Part shown: positions 10,130-23,007 of the stretch, piece by piece | How the letters are laid out: each line of letters starts with the position of its first letter | Position numbering within the stretch: the stretch's first letter is position 1 | DNA from: Chelonoidis abingdonii | Taxonomy: Eukaryota; Chordata; Testudines; Testudinidae | Length of the DNA stretch: 64,000 nucleotides | Assembly: GCF_003597395.2 (NCBI RefSeq) | Contig: NC_133778.1 | Span: 20,390,673-20,454,672, forward strand | Direction of reading: 5' to 3' | Translations under genes and position numbers: made by a program | Notes under the pieces: model-generated | The model's database searches: none | What the model was told of the DNA's origin: nothing | What the model saw: only the letters and a program-made list of their open reading frames with translations

Positions 10130-12675
10130 ATGCCCATCAGTGACCGCACATCAGCTGCTTAAAGTGTCTAGGAGAAGGACACATAAGTGACAAGTGTCGC
10201 ATCTGTAAGTCGTTCAAACCCAGAACAAAAAAGGAGAGAGACATCCGTCTCAGGGCACTCCTGATGGAGTCGGCACTGACCCCGGCACCGGAGCAGAGAT
10301 CCAACTCGGCCCCGAGCCCTGCAGCATCAGTATGGAGCGCCCTGTCGGTGTCATCTAGTAGCCAGCACCAATCACCCTCCCTGGCCAAGAAGCCCAAGAG
10401 GTCTGCAAGGGGAAGATCTCCCACTTCCTGTAAGGGAAAGGAGAGGACCGGAGGAGAGCCAAGACCTGTGCTGGGTGGCTCAACACCTCTGTCAGGGAGT
10501 CGGGCCCCAGCTCATGTTGAGCAGTCAAGGCCCTGCCGTACTGTGCCTGCCACGCTGGACAGTGATGAGGGTCGCTGTCAACTCAAAGTCCCATTGATGC
10601 CTGAGGCCCAGCAAGCAGCGCAGGAGATCCTGATGCTATCGGTGCCGTCCACACCGGCTCCGATGGTACCCAAGCCCAGGAATAAACCCGCCTTGGGACC
10701 ATTCTGAGTGTCACTGCCTGAGCAGCGCTGCTCCCCATCACGGAGAACATCCTGCCAGCGCTCACCTGCATGGAGCCATCATGCCTCGAACTTTGGGACA
10801 CAGGCTCAGAAAAGCCCTCTTCGATCTCCAGACCACAAGCACCAACAGCAGAATTCAAGGCATGGCTCGCCAGTAACCTGGCACAGATGTGCGGAGGCAC
10901 ACGCCCCCTGGCATAAGCATCGAGACCAACCCATCAGGTCTCCAAACTCTCGGTACCAGTCCTGCAACCAATCAGCAGAACGGAGTCACCAGTCAACTCC
11001 CTGATAGCCCCCAAGATGCAAATCCTCTCGATCAGGGAGATTCTATCGATGACCAGCCCACTCCGACTCCTGGTCCCGCTCTAGATCCTGGTACATGTCA
11101 AACAGCATGAGGCATAGATTGCCGATCTACCGACACAGGTCTGCCGAACACCAAAGATCCTCGGGGTCCCACGGAAGGAACTCGTCCCGATCAGACAGGT
11201 TAGCATCGAGGCACAGTGGCCAGCACCGTAGTGAGGAGGGTCACCAGGCCAGCCGGTCATGGTCACTCCATTCTGCTTACGACTCCAGTGCTGATCAGGA
11301 GTCCCTGATAGCAGGACAGGCTCCAGCACCAGTGGTACCGTTGACCTCATTGGCACTGCAACAGATCCCGTAGCCTCTGGGTCAATGGCTGGCAGTGTGG
11401 TACCCCTGGAATCCATGGGGGATCACCCAGCCTTCCCTAGCCTCCTGATTGGTGGTGGGAGCCTCAGATACGCCATCAGCTGCAGCATCCCATCCTCCTC
11501 AGGAGGTGGAAGCCCCCCAAGCAACGATCCCCACAGACCCATGAGGACAGGGGAGCAGCCAGCTGGACTACCGGAGGATGTGGTGGATCCCTCGGTGCTG
11601 GCTTTGTCCTCATCATCACTGGACGAAGCGTTTACGGGTCCCCCTTGCCTAGTTCCACAAGTTGATGCTAAGGCTCATCAGAAGCTTTTGAAGAGGGTCG
11701 CCTCTAACTTGAGGCTCCAGGCAGAGGAACTTGAGGAGCCGTCAGACTCACTGTTTGATGTCCATGGTAAGAACTAGAGTGGCTTTACCCCTACATGAGG
11801 TGGTATCGGAAATAATTAATGCCTTATTGCAAACCCCCTCCTCCCTGCCGCTCATCTCAAAAAGGGAAAACGCAAATATTTTGTGCCAGTTAAAGGCCAT
11901 AAGTATCTCTATACTCCCTCGTAGTTGAGGCCGTAAACCAGAGAGAGAGGCAGGGTCAACCTGGGGCTGCACCCAAGAATAAAGACTCAAAGAGACTGGA
12001 TCTGTTTGGGCAAAAAATTTATTAACCTTCCAGCCTTCAACTGAGAGTGGCCAACCACCAAACCCTCTTTGGCCATTATGACTACAATCTGTGGCAGTGT
12101 ATGGCCAGATTCGAGGTCTTGCTGCCCAAAGGGTCCAAGAAAGAATTCCAGGCAATCCTTGAAGAGGGCACGGCTGCAGCAAGAGCGGCCCTCCAAGCAG
12201 CCTCAGACGTAGCAGACTCATGGCTAACACCATGGCCTCAGCCATGTCCACGCAAAGGGCGTCTTGGCTGCTCCTCTCGTGTCTGTCAACGGAGGCTCAC
12301 CAGTCGATGCAGGACTCGCCTTCAACGGCCAGGCACTGTTTGCAGAACAGACAGATGGTAAACTGCCTGGCCTTAAGGACTCCCACACTGCCCTGAAAAC
12401 TCTGGGATTGTACGTTCCTGGTACAGCCTGTAAGTGGTTCAAACCGCAACAATCTCAGGGCCAAGAGAGTCAAACCTGCCAGGAGCCCCAGTTAAGAAGA
12501 CTAGGGGCTACAAGCACCGCCCAAGCCACCCACCTCTTCCCTCTGCCCAGTCAGGCTCGACTCGCAATAAGCATGGGGACAAGTGAGCATTTTGAGTGTG
12601 CGCTCGAGGGTGACCTACCAGACTTTACCCCGGATCCATCTGTCCTGCTGTTCTCCAGCTACCTTTCTTTTTAAC
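10130..12675 (+). pseudogene. DIRS gag-like region with CCHC zinc knuckle, broken frames
   Basis: At 10156-10197 a frame reads C-x2-C-x4-H-x4-C (CLKCLGEGHISDKC), a classical nucleocapsid-type zinc knuckle. It is followed by a basic, Ser/Pro-rich open stretch (10264-10707) and further fragments to 12674 in shifting frames. The composition is Ser/Arg/Pro rich, as in many DIRS first ORFs. No intact reading frame spans the region. Confidence 0.6.
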
Positions 12676-12833
12676 TCCCCACATGGACAGCTATCACTTC
12701 AGACTGTTGGGTCTTCAATACTGTGGTGGAGGGTTATACCCTATAATTTCCTTCCCCCCCCCCCAGCCCCCTTTCCCCATCCCTCTTCAGGGACCCTTCT
12801 CATGAGAGTCTCCTCGCACAGGAGGTAAAGGGG

Positions 12834-13600
12834 TTGCTACAATTGGGTGTGGTGGAAGAAGTTCCTCTCGAGTACAGGAACAAGGGGTTCTGTTCCCGGT
12901 ACTTCTTAATGCCAAAGGCCAAGGGTGGTTTGTGGCCCATCCTGGACCCGAGGGACCTCAACACATATCTAAAGAAGCTCAAGTTCTGCATGGTCTCCTT
13001 GGCTTCTATCATCCCCTCCCTGGACCCGGGAGACTGGTACGCCACCCTCAACTTGAAAGGCGCATACTTCCACATAGCAATCTTTCAAGGTCACAGATGC
13101 TTCCTCCAGTTTACAGTGCGACTACTACCAGTTTGTGGTCCTCCTCTTCGGCCTGGGGACAGCACTCAGAGTGTTTACCAAGTGCATGTCAGTGGTGGCT
13201 GTTTATTCAGGCATCAGGGTATCCAGATCTACCCATACCTCGATGACTGGCTTGCCAAGGGAACGCCAGAGGATAAAGTTCATTGGAGTGGTGCTCGACT
13301 CGACCTGTGCCAGAGCGTTCCTGCCACTAGAAATGTTCCAGACGTTGATGGACCTCATTGCCCACGTCTCCACGTTCCCCCTGACTACAGCCAGGGTCTG
13401 CCTGTGCCTGCTGGGTTACATGGCAGTATGCACAAACGTTGTCCACAATGCCAGGCTCTGGATGCGTCCCCTGCAGCAATGGCTGGCAATGGTCTATTCC
13501 CAGTCCAGAGATCACCTGGACAAGGTCATTACCATTCCCTGCCCTGGCAGTACTCGCCTCACTCTTATGGTGGACTGATCGCACGAATGTTCTAGAGGGG
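12834..13600 (+). pseudogene. DIRS reverse transcriptase fragments
   Basis: A frame from 12834 reads LPRAL-like motifs of DIRS/Ty3 reverse transcriptase: FLMPKAKGGLWPILDPRDLN, then LNLKGAYFHIAI. After about 13110 the frame shifts. The catalytic YLDDWL box is read in the first frame (about 13230), while the surrounding conserved residues (VVLLFGLGTALRVF, HNARLWMRPLQQW) are read in the third. At least two frameshifts are therefore present. Confidence 0.8.
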
Positions 13601-13609
13601 GTTCCATTT

Positions 13610-13876
13610 GACACCCCCCATCACTCCATCAAATTGGTATTGGACGCCTCAGACTTCGGCTGGGGCATGCACCTTGGCGACCTCCAGACCCAGGGTATGT
13701 GGTCCCCGAAGGAGATGATATTACGCATAGACGTCAAAGAACTCAGGACGGTCTGCTTGGCATGCGGATTCTTCCTACCTCACCTGTCAGGTAAGGTGGT
13801 GAGAGTCCTGACAGACAACACTGCCTCAATGTTCTACATCAACAGGCAAGGGAGAGCACATTTGTTGACTCTCTGA
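13610..13876 (+). pseudogene. DIRS RNase H fragment
   Basis: The frame reads LVLDASDFGWGMHLGD, then LRIDVKELRTVCLAC and VVRVLTDNTASMFYINRQG. It carries the D of the first strand, the E of the helix and the TDNTA Asp box of RNase H as found in DIRS elements. It ends in a stop at 13874-13876 within the next conserved region. Confidence 0.8.
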
Positions 13877-14329
13877 CAAGAGGCACTCTGTCTCTGGCAC
13901 TTCTGCATCAGCCACAAAATCCATCTGGAAGCTTGTCATCTCCTGGCGTCAAGAACACGCTAGCAGATCACCGCAGCAGGGACTTCTCCTCTCACCACGA
14001 GTGGTTGCTCCACTCGAAGGTAACCTGCACGACCTTCCAGAGGTGGGGAACTCTCCAGGTGCATCTGTTCACCACAAGTCTAAATAGGAATTACCACCAG
14101 TTTTGTTTGTGGCAAGGCCTGGGTAAGAACTCCTTCTCTGATGCCTTCCTCCTGTCATGGTCAGGGAACCTGATATACGCATTCCCTCCAATTCCTCTCA
14201 TCAGCAGGGTCCTGGCAAAGATCAAGAGAGACACAGCACAGGCTATCATGATCACCCTGGTGTGGCTCTGCTAGCACTGGTTCAGCACACTCATGAACCT
14301 GGCAACCGCCCTCCCTGGCCTCTGCCCAA

Positions 14330-15454
14330 TTGACCAGACTTGCTGTCACAGGACCATGGTCAGCTCCTGCATCCCAACCTCATGTCCCTCTACCTCTCGG
14401 CATGGATGCTGCTTGGCTGAACCCAGAGGAGCGGACCTGCTCAGATGAGGTCCAACATGTCCTCCTGGGAAGCAGGAATCCCTCAACCAGACTGACTTAC
14501 CTGTTCAAGTGGATAAGGTTTTTCTACTGGGCATCCAAGCATGGCACCTCTCCCACATGCTCTTCCATAGAGTCTATCTTAGACTATCTGCTTCATCTGA
14601 GAAACCAGGGCCTGGGACACTCTTCCATTAGAGTGCATCTCACAGCCATCTCCACTTTTCACCCACCAGTCCAGGACCAGATGGTATTTTATCATGACAT
14701 GATGGTCAGATTCTTGAGAGGCCTCAAGAGACTCTTCCCACAGGTATGGATTCCTGTCCCACAGTGGAATCTTAACTTGGTCCTCTCTACGCTTATGGGC
14801 CCGCCCTTTGAGCTGCTGGGTTCCTGCTCCTTTTCCCACCTGTCATGGAAGGTTGCATTTCTGGTGGCGGTGACATTGGCAAGACAGGTCTCTGAAATTA
14901 AAGCCTTGACCTCAGGACCGCCATACCCGGTCTTCTACAAAGATAAGGTTCAGTTGTGGTCCCACCCAGCCTTCCTGCCGAAAGTGGTCTCCATCTTCCA
15001 TATGAACCAGGACATCTTCCTCCCAGTGTTCTGTCCCAAACCGCACAAGATCAGTGAGAAAATGCGACTTCACTCCCTGAACATCCAGAGGGCCTTGGCT
15101 TTCTACTTAGAACCTAACGAACCTTTCTGAAAATCAACTCAACTCTTCATCGCTACAGTGGATAGGATGAAGGGTCACCTGCTGTCCTGGAAGAAGATTT
15201 CCAATTGGTTCATTTCATACGTAAGGACCTGTTACAACCTGGCGGGGGTTCCACTGCCACCAATTGTCAGAGCCCACTCAACAAGAGCGCAGGGGTCTTC
15301 GGTGGCCTTCCTGGTGCACACCCCTATCCAGGACATCTGTAGAGCGGCAACGTGGTCCTCTGTTCACACATTTACCTCTCATTATGCCATCACTCAGCAG
15401 GCCAGAGACAATGCTGGGTTTGGCAGAGCTGTGTTGCAATCTACACGTCTGTGA
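14330..15454 (+). pseudogene. DIRS tyrosine recombinase, two fragments
   Basis: 14330-15130 encodes a SAM-like N-terminal domain (SRNPSTRLTYLFKWIRFFYW, LDYLLHLRNQGLGHSSIRVH) and the start of the catalytic domain (LSWKVAFLVAVTLARQVSEI, where the family has an Arg-containing motif). After a stop and shift, 15158-15454 continues with VRAHSTRAQGSSVAF (H-x-x-R box) and HTFTSHYAI (candidate nucleophile Tyr). The split itself shows it is inactive. Confidence 0.82.
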
Positions 15455-15497
15455 ACTCTTACCCACCTCCAGGGTACTGCTTGGGAGTCACCTAATA

Positions 15498-15600
15498 CAG
15501 AATGGACATGAGCAAGCACACAAAGAATAGAAGACAGTTACTTTTTCCATAACTGATGTTCTTCGAGATGCATTGCTCATGTCCCTTCCATGACCCGCCC
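15498..15600 (+). repeat. DIRS internal complementary region
   Basis: Contains GAATGGACATGAGCAAGCAC (the reverse complement of the left end) followed by ACAGTTACTTTTTCCATAAC and TTCTTCGAGATGCATTGCTC, which are complementary to the extreme right end of the element. This is the circular-junction template expected for DIRS elements. Confidence 0.78.
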
Positions 15601-15621
15601 TCCTTCCCTACTGTCGGAGTT

Positions 15622-15840
15622 TCCAGCAAGAAGGAACTGAGGGTGGGGGTAGCTGGTGGTGCTCCTTATACTGCACCATGCAGGTGCCACTCCAGAGATC
15701 ACCAGAGCCAGTCCCCTATGGATACTGCTACGGGAAAAACTTCTGGCACCAGTGCATGTGGCAAGCACACACACCTAGTGTGGAATGGACATGAACAACA
15801 CATCTTGAAGAACACCAGTTACGGAAAAGGTAACTGTCTT
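15622..15840 (+). repeat. DIRS right inverted terminal repeat and terminal extension
   Basis: Reverse-complement partner of 9222-9403 (AAGAAGGAACTGAGGGTGGG through GTGGAATGGACATGAAC), followed by an extension ending in GGTAACTGTC that matches the internal complementary region. Confidence 0.78.
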
Positions 15841-16136
15841 TTTTTCTTGGTTTTTGCTGGTGCACCTGGAGTCCCATGGATATCAGTAGACCCATAGTTC
15901 GAGTCTAACATAAGTTGGAACCAGATGAAAAATTAAAACTAGAATTTCTGAGAGGGTCTATGATACAGAACGATGGCAGACCCTGTTGATTTTTCCTAAT
16001 CCTCTTAACTATCCAGCAGCATATAGTTCCACGAGGAGTCTCTTGTATGGGCTTAGGCCTTCAATCTACTCCTCTTGATGGACGTCAATGATAGTGTTGA
16101 CATTAACATCAATGGGAACAGGAGTGTGTCCTTAAA

Positions 16137-16375
16137 GGGCTTGTCTACATGTACAAAGCTACAGTAAAACTCTGCAGATGTGCCGCTGTAGTACTTTAGT
16201 GTAAACTCTACCTACACTGATGGGAGGGATTCTCCTGTCAGCATAGGTAATCCACCTCCCCAAGAGGCAGTAGCTAGGTAAACAGAAGAATTCTTCCATT
16301 GACCTAATGCTGTTTACATGAGGACATAGGTCAGTTTAGCTATCAACCTAATTTTCTAGTGTAGACCAGCCCAGA
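16137..16375. mobile_element. Palindromic MITE
   Basis: Starts GGGCTTGTCTACATG and ends TAGTGTAGACCAGCCC. Same end family as 4501-4992. Confidence 0.7.
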
Positions 16376-16431
16376 ATCTTGTTCCCATTTTCAGTGCAGC
16401 AGTCACAAATCAGCAGCATAAGCCGGTAGGA

Positions 16432-16802
16432 CAATGGATCTCAAATTTTAGCAACCCAAGGACCCCCATTTTGATTTAAATTTTTTCACGGACCCCCAAG
16501 CTCCCCATTTAGCCCCAGGCCATGCTCCTACTCCATCCCTTCCCCCAAAGTCCCACCCCGGCTCTACCTCTTTCCGCTCCACCCCTAAACCTCCTCTTCC
16601 CTACCTCTTTCTGCTCCCTTCCCCGAGCGTGCCCTGTCCCCAATTCCTCCCCTTCCCTCCCAGCGCCTCCTGCACGCCACTGAACAGCTGTTCCCTGGTG
16701 TTCAGGAGACGCTGGGACAGGGAGTGAGGGAGGGCAGGGGAGGAATTGGTCAGTGGGACACACGGGCCCTCTGGAGTAAGGACCTCAGTTTGATAAATGC
16801 TG
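16432..16802. mobile_element. hAT-like MITE
   Basis: Left end CAATGGATCTCAAATTTTAG and right end CCTCAGTTTGATAAATGCTG are degenerate inverted repeats of the CAGTGGTTCTCAAAC type. Flanks CGGTAGGA / CACTAGGA are a probable diverged 8-bp duplication. The interior is C-rich. Confidence 0.7.
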
Positions 16803-17165
16803 CACTAGGACAATGTTAGAACCTCTTGAAAGAGAACAATCTATCGTATGCCTTGGCCAAGTAAGGGAACAGGATTTGCAGTAACTACACACCTTTTATG
16901 CCTCCTTCAGTTTGATGTCAGTGTAATTAGTTTTAAATTTTTGATGAGATTACAAACATCAAAGGAAAATCATTTTGATGTACTCTAGTGACTATAGGAA
17001 AGTTACTAAATATAAAATGGTTTATAGGATATGGCTGTAAACTTAGCACATTGGACTGAGGATTCAAACCAAATTACATCTCTTGTATAAAGCAGCCATG
17101 CTCAGGATGTAAAATTTAACAATATGGATATTTTCCTCTCATTTTCCTGGCTGTATTTTACTCAC

Positions 17166-17259
17166 CGCCCAGATCATCTCCAGCTGTTCCAGAGTACCAG
17201 TAACTGCTGGGAACATGGGTTGACCCTGGAGCATTTCAACCAATATACAGCCTACACTC
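17166..17259 (-). CDS. CDK15: CDK15 exon 9 (C-lobe)
   Basis: Acceptor CTTTTTTGCAG and donor GTGAGT bound 94 nt, phase 1 nt in and 0 out. It encodes SVGCILVEMLQGQPMFPAVT followed by GTLEQLEMIWA, aligning to helix F and the following helix of CDK15. It is more diverged than exons 5 to 8 but open. A TA microsatellite lies about 45 bp upstream of it on the transcript strand. Confidence 0.88.
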
Positions 17260-17305
17260 CTGCAAAAAAGAAAATATCAACTCATTCAAGTAAGCGGCAT
17301 GTACA

Positions 17306-17333
17306 GTATATATATATATATATATATATATAT
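17306..17333. repeat. (TA)n microsatellite
   Basis: About 14 TA units, 45 bp from the acceptor of CDK15 exon 9. Confidence 0.95.
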
Positions 17334-17749
17334 GTAAAAAATAGTCTATCCTCCAGCATCTTGGCCTAGATATTAATGTAACTCTGGGTAGAGTGGTAGA
17401 TAGTATTGTAGTTATGGTCCCTGGCACTTAAACAGTGATACAGACAGGGCTTTTTTTCTGGCTTTTGGCCACTGATCTGTCACACCACACCAGAGAAAGC
17501 ATAGAAGGCATTGTGAATTCAGAGAGTTTTCCTGCAGAAGTAATTAATTCCTCACTGCAAAACTGAACCCAAAACAACTAAACATAAACAATTTTCCAAT
17601 GAGTACTCAACCTAATTTATTTAAATGTGTATGTGTGATGAGCTGACTTGGTTCTTACTTTTTCTAAAAACTATTCTCCTTAGTTTCTGAGATTGCATTT
17701 TTTAGTTACCATTCCCTGTCAACTCAGTACTTTTTACTCTCTCTAAACT

Positions 17750-17905
17750 AAGGCTTTGTCTACACTGAACTTTCATTGGTAAAACTTTTGTTGTACAGGG
17801 TTGTGAAAAAAACACAGCTCCGAATGACAAAAATTTACCGACGAAAAGTTCCGGTCTGAACAGAGTTTTGTTGGCAGGACAGCACTGTTATTCAACAGCC
17901 ATGGT
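17750..17905. mobile_element. Partial MITE of the GGCTTTGTCTACACTGAAC family
   Basis: The left end AGGCTTTGTCTACACTGAAC is clear, and the interior resembles 4701-4990 reversed. The right end is not recognisable. Confidence 0.5.
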
Positions 17906-20900
17906 TTAACTGACCATGGTTATAATTGACTTCACTTCTAACTAATGGCATGCTGCACAGGGGGAGTAGTGGTGGAAAGAATTAATATTTCCATTCTTTA
18001 CGCTGTTGGATGCATCTGACCTTACTTTAAAACTAGCACAGCTATTTTAGAGCCATGGCCAATGTCAGTTGCACTATTTTCAGAGGAATAGCCCTTCAAA
18101 CTAGGCAGTTCAGGTGTCCTTGGGACATTAGGGAAGATGGAGAAGTTCAAAAATGTCTCCACTGAAGCAGCAGGGCAACCTCTGAGTCTGCAGCTTGCAT
18201 GGACTGTCTGGTGTTTTGAGTACCACTGTTCTTTACTGGCTCTGACGTCTGAAATACATAGGTAAGTGTATGAGGTTGTGTCGCCCTCTACTGCTTGGCG
18301 CAGACAGGATATAAATTCTCATATTATTGCTACTACTTCTAACGGAGATTCTCTTTTTCCTCATATGGCAGGGGCATAAGGCTGCTTGCCCACTCACAGA
18401 CCGCCACCCGTGTAATCCACTGATTTCATTGTACTCGGGTAACTCCATCCAATCCAGCGCAGTTACTCCCGATTTACAGCAGTGTGAAAGGAGAATCAAA
18501 CCCCTGTATTTTTGGAAAAGAAAGACCATGCAGTGCTAGGTGGAAATGGTCATTAGCTTTAGCAGCAGCAGTGGGACTGTGAAATCTTACATGGATTCAT
18601 ATCAGGACTAATTTATTTGTAGCCCCCAAGATAGAACTAGGCAGCTTTCTGGAGAGCCTGTTTTGATAAATCTAGGTCAGTACAGTGCTGCCAGGGCTGC
18701 TACTTTAATCTAAGACATCAAGGCCATGAGTGTCTCTAACTCTCAGTTGGAGGTGCACTACACCTCTTCAAGATCAGGGCCAGGGTTTCTGTCCTGCTAG
18801 GATGTTTGGACATGTGAGTGACGTAAAAGGGTGTTGCAAAACTGATCTCTGTTACCTAAACTGCCATCTGACAAAAGGGTCTAGAGCAGTAGAGTTCCAG
18901 TCTGAACAGAAAAGAATATAGGACACAGAAATACAGAGCTACTAATTATTAGTGCAGAGATCCAGACAGGGGTGACAATCAGAAGTAGAACTCAACAAGT
19001 TTTTCCATGCTCAGTTAACATTTGCTGTGAATTAGGAATTGGCACCTGTGCTTCTGTAATATTTAAATATGTACTTTTCAATGTTTACATTTGGCTCAGT
19101 GTATATCCATATCTCCTCTTTTCTCTTCTTTTGCTTTTCTGTAGCCTTCTTGGTATTTATTCTAGATCCAGCCCCATAGGAATGAGCTGTGCTTCTTCAT
19201 TGCTGTTTTACGCAGGATGTTTCTAAAACTAACATTTTATTTTGAATATTTCTAAGAGTTAGGCCCAGACAGACAATCGTTTCATTTGCTTTTCCTTTTT
19301 CTTTTCTTACTTTTCTTAAATTTCAGAATTTTTATTCTTGAGGCTCCCTGCCCCTTCATATCTACAAGATTCTCAAAGGATTTATGTTCTGTAGAGCTAC
19401 CTTTGGAGCAATCAGTGGAGATGAAGGGGTATGTTGGTGGGGAAAACAAGTAGATGGGATCAAAGAGTAAATTCTTCCATAAGGGAAAAATGCAATGGGG
19501 CATTTCCCTACTCCATTTGTGATTATTCAATAGCTTGAGGGCATGAATCTCCTCTCACTTGCACCAATTTTAAACTGGGGTAATTCCACTTGCTTCACTG
19601 GGTTTCCTCTAATTTATACTGGTGATACAGGAGAATCAGAGTATGGCCCTTATGCTAATCTCATTTGCTGTGGTATAAATCAAGAGTAAATACTGAATTC
19701 AGTGGAGTTACACTGTTGTAAAATTGGGGCAAGTGAGATTTGCATCTAACCAAATTAAGAGTATGTTTTCTGCCTTTTTTGGTTTTGAGGTCCTGGATTT
19801 TCTCTTCCACCTCCTGTGACCCAGCCTGAACAGACCTTCTTACCAACCCCAATACTAAATAATAGGGAGCGCTATCTTAAATCCCTTTGTGAAATCCCTC
19901 AGGAAGGGGCCTACAATTGTGATTTCAACAAGTTCCTGATGTTCATGTGGGCTGTAAAATAAGATACCAATTACTGATGTGCAGTGAGATGTAAAATTTG
20001 GTAGTAGATTCTTCAATTCAAGTGGGTGTAATCAGGGCAGGTTTAGACAATGCTACCAAATCTGCTTTCACAGCATCTCTCAATTCACCAGGGCCAGGTT
20101 TAAATGCTAGTGTGATACTTGCTGCTCGTGCTCCTAGGCTACCTCATGTGGCGTACAAGCTGCCATGGTGATCTCCGTGGTGATAAGAACTTGGGCCCTC
20201 CAGGGATTCAGGATTTCAATCTCCCTCTTTATCATGTCACTGAGAAGGGTAATTTGCAGGCTTCCCCCTCCTCCTGTTCATCCACTATTCCCCTAGTCTT
20301 CAAGTACAGTTCCTAGTTTTAGATGCATTTCCTTTTGTCCTTAACACCTTTGAGTGCCCTCGCTGGCATAGAGAGCAGAGAAATTTGAGGCAGGAGTGAG
20401 AAGGTTGTATCTTGAATTTAGGGCCTTGCAGTGGACAGATCCCCAACAAATGACTTCACAGGTCTGCTCCAGGTCTGCATGAATCTGCCCTGGCTGTAAT
20501 ATTCCTGTAAGATTATATTGGGCACTTGTGGGGACGGGTTGACTGAAAATAAGATATACAGACAAGCAGGCAGTACTCATGAAACCAGCAGCTGCTGAAA
20601 GCCAACTCTCTGCATGCATAAAGATTTTGTGTTTAAAAAAAAATTTCCCTGATGTTCAGTGTAATCTTCACAAAACATTCTGTTAGTCTCTCTGAAGTCC
20701 CTTAATTGCATCTTAGGTCTCAGAAAGATAGTGAGGGAGAAAGAGAGCAAGAGAAAGGATACTAAGAGATTAAAGAAGCTCTGCAAGTTAGTCCAAAAGC
20801 TACTGAGCCTCCTTCTATATCTCTCTTAATCTATTCAAGGCCCTATTCACTTTCCGTGTGCCTCCCACTGACAGTATTGCTGCTCACACGCATTATGGAT

Positions 20901-21518
20901 GAATTGCCATCATGTTTTATTTTTTATAATTGGTTCCTTTAAACCAAGGCTATAACACTCACTGTCACATGCCATTACCAAGGGCATTCTGACCTGACTT
21001 CATGTAAATTGCCATGTCCAAAAGAAGAGGATTTTTTTCTCTTTTCCTGATAAGTAACATCTGTGTGAATGGACTTTTTTTCCCTAATAGATAAAAATTG
21101 AACTTATACGGAGCTTACATGAAGATAATAAATGACTCTTGTTAGAGGAAGTCAATGAATAGAGTTCACATACTTTCCATTCTCTCAGCATGAAGTCTTT
21201 CTGAAAGGCAAACACTTTGAATGCTATTATTATGAGGAGGTGTTATAACAAAGGTGCTATACTGGAATGTAGTGGAGTGGGGCTCAAAGTCCCTTATGCT
21301 GTGCTACTGGTGACAGAGAGTGTTGGATGAAACCTTTATAGTCAAGCCCCTGTGTCCTACGTGGTACGTTAGGGCAAAATTATGGAACAGAAATCCTGGC
21401 TTTGTACAGCAGGAACTCCAGGTTTATATATTTAGGGGATGATCAGGCCCGTGGCCTGGCCTCAAGTCAGTGAGGAGCAAGAGGTCAGGTACCAAGAGGT
21501 GTCTGCCTAGTACACCAG

Positions 21519-21838
21519 TGGCGCCGGAACTGGAGGGGAACCAAGGGGGCCATAGCCTTCTCACTTTTTGCTGGGGTGGACCCCACCCCCTTCTCCTCCT
21601 CTTCCCCCCAAGGCTCTGCCCCCCAGCTAGGCCGGTGTGGAGCCCAGCCGGGGAGCCTGGGCAGTTGTGGAAGCCATGTGGACCTTCCATCTGCCTGCAG
21701 TGCAGGGGCGGGGGGCTAAGAGCAGCCCCCATCCCATGTCCCCACCCCCAGGCTCCCTGTCCGGCCCAAGGCAGGTGGAGGGAGGCAGGGGTGGGGCCCA
21801 CTGACCCCCTACTTTTGGGAAGGCTCCGACACCCTTGA
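21519..21838. mobile_element. Probable hAT-like MITE
   Basis: Ends CAGTGGCGCCGGAACT and GGCTCCGACACCCTTG are imperfect inverted repeats around a GC-rich 320-bp body. The flanking 8-bp sites are too diverged to be certain. In CDK15 intron 8. Confidence 0.55.
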
Positions 21839-23007
21839 GCACAACTGCACATTCCACTAGGCAGGCAGGCATCTTCTTCAACAGTCTATGAGTGGCTGTA
21901 GATGACTTAGCCTGGGGAGGAGTTAGTGGACTGGTGGCTGCTTAGAGAGAGGCCGGGGGAGGACATTACAATTTAGATCTGCCCAGCAGCTGAGAGCCAT
22001 TATAATGGAGAAACAGCTTATTTTAGTCATTGAAAATTTGATGCAATTAAAGTGGCAGTAGCCCTGGAGAGAGGAAGAGACTTAGCGCTCCCATTCCCCT
22101 GCACTGGCCTCTAGACCCAAGCCACCAGAACCTCTGATAAGGCCCATGCTGCTGGAGAAGATGCCTGCCTTGTGGCGCTAGAGTTCTGCTGGGCATGCAC
22201 CTGCTAACACAAAGTCTCCCTGTGCTTCTTGCAGATGTTGTCAGTCTATTAGGCTCCTGCCCAGTCCCCCAGACCCTAATGAGGTCTTTGTTCTTGCAGA
22301 GCTGTTGAGCTCTGGAAAGAAAGGCTAAATGTCAGGCACAGAAGCAGTCATAGCAGAATATGGAGTTACAAGGAGTTACTGGCACTTGAGGAAGGAGTGA
22401 AATTGAGCAGTAGTTTACTCAGCTGTGTAATTGTATAGAACATGGGGCTTTGCCTATTTTAACTGTGGAGTGTGTTTACGAAATGATCAGTGGTGTAAAA
22501 GATGAGGTATCACAGAAGTAAAGATAATCCCAATATCCTTCTAACTCCAAACTCATCTAGGACTCTTTGATGGCCAGAGGTGTGTTTTGTTAACAAAGGT
22601 CAAATTTATTCTTGGTGTAATTCTTCTAGTTATTATGCCTCCAGAAAGCAGTCTTTCCAGAATGATACCACAGCCTCGGTCAGTCAGATACCTCCAGAAT
22701 AATACACGTTTGCATTAGATTTGAAAATGCTTTGCAAAGGTTAGTGAACTGAGACTCATGACACCTCTGGGAGGTATATAGGTGAGATATGAGAATGGCA
22801 TTCCTGAAAGCATAGCTACTGACGTTTGCCTCTTGTAGGAACCCAACAGTATAAGCACAGCACCTTCGCTACTCACAGGCCTTGACACAGCATTCAGTCT
22901 ATCTTTGCTCAAACTTGGCTGACTCCGTTTCATTCATCTAAAGATGAGGCAAATGATAGTTCATGTTCCCTGAGAGATACCAAAATGTGTCAAAGTTGGT
23001 TTCTCAC

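Larger units (their letters stand above)
9220..15840 (+). mobile_element. DIRS-type tyrosine-recombinase retrotransposon, full-length but decayed
   Basis: Inverted terminal repeats: the left end (about 9222-9403, containing GCTCATGTCCATTCC and CAGTTCCTTCTTGCTG) reappears reverse-complemented at about 15622-15812. Just inside the right repeat, 15498-15600 holds back-to-back copies of both outer ends, the internal complementary region typical of DIRS. Between them, all on the plus strand and in DIRS order, are a zinc-knuckle/gag-like region, reverse transcriptase, RNase H and a tyrosine recombinase. Many frameshifts and stops make it inactive. A hAT MITE sits inside it. The element lies in intron 9 of CDK15, antisense to the gene. 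Confidence 0.88.
17260..23007 (-). other. CDK15: CDK15 intron 8
   Basis: Holds the TA microsatellite, a partial MITE (17750-17905), diffuse copies of a GATTTCAxTGG-centred palindromic repeat (about 18400-18510, 19535-19650) and the GC-rich probable hAT MITE (21519-21838). Otherwise nothing recognised. Confidence 0.6.
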
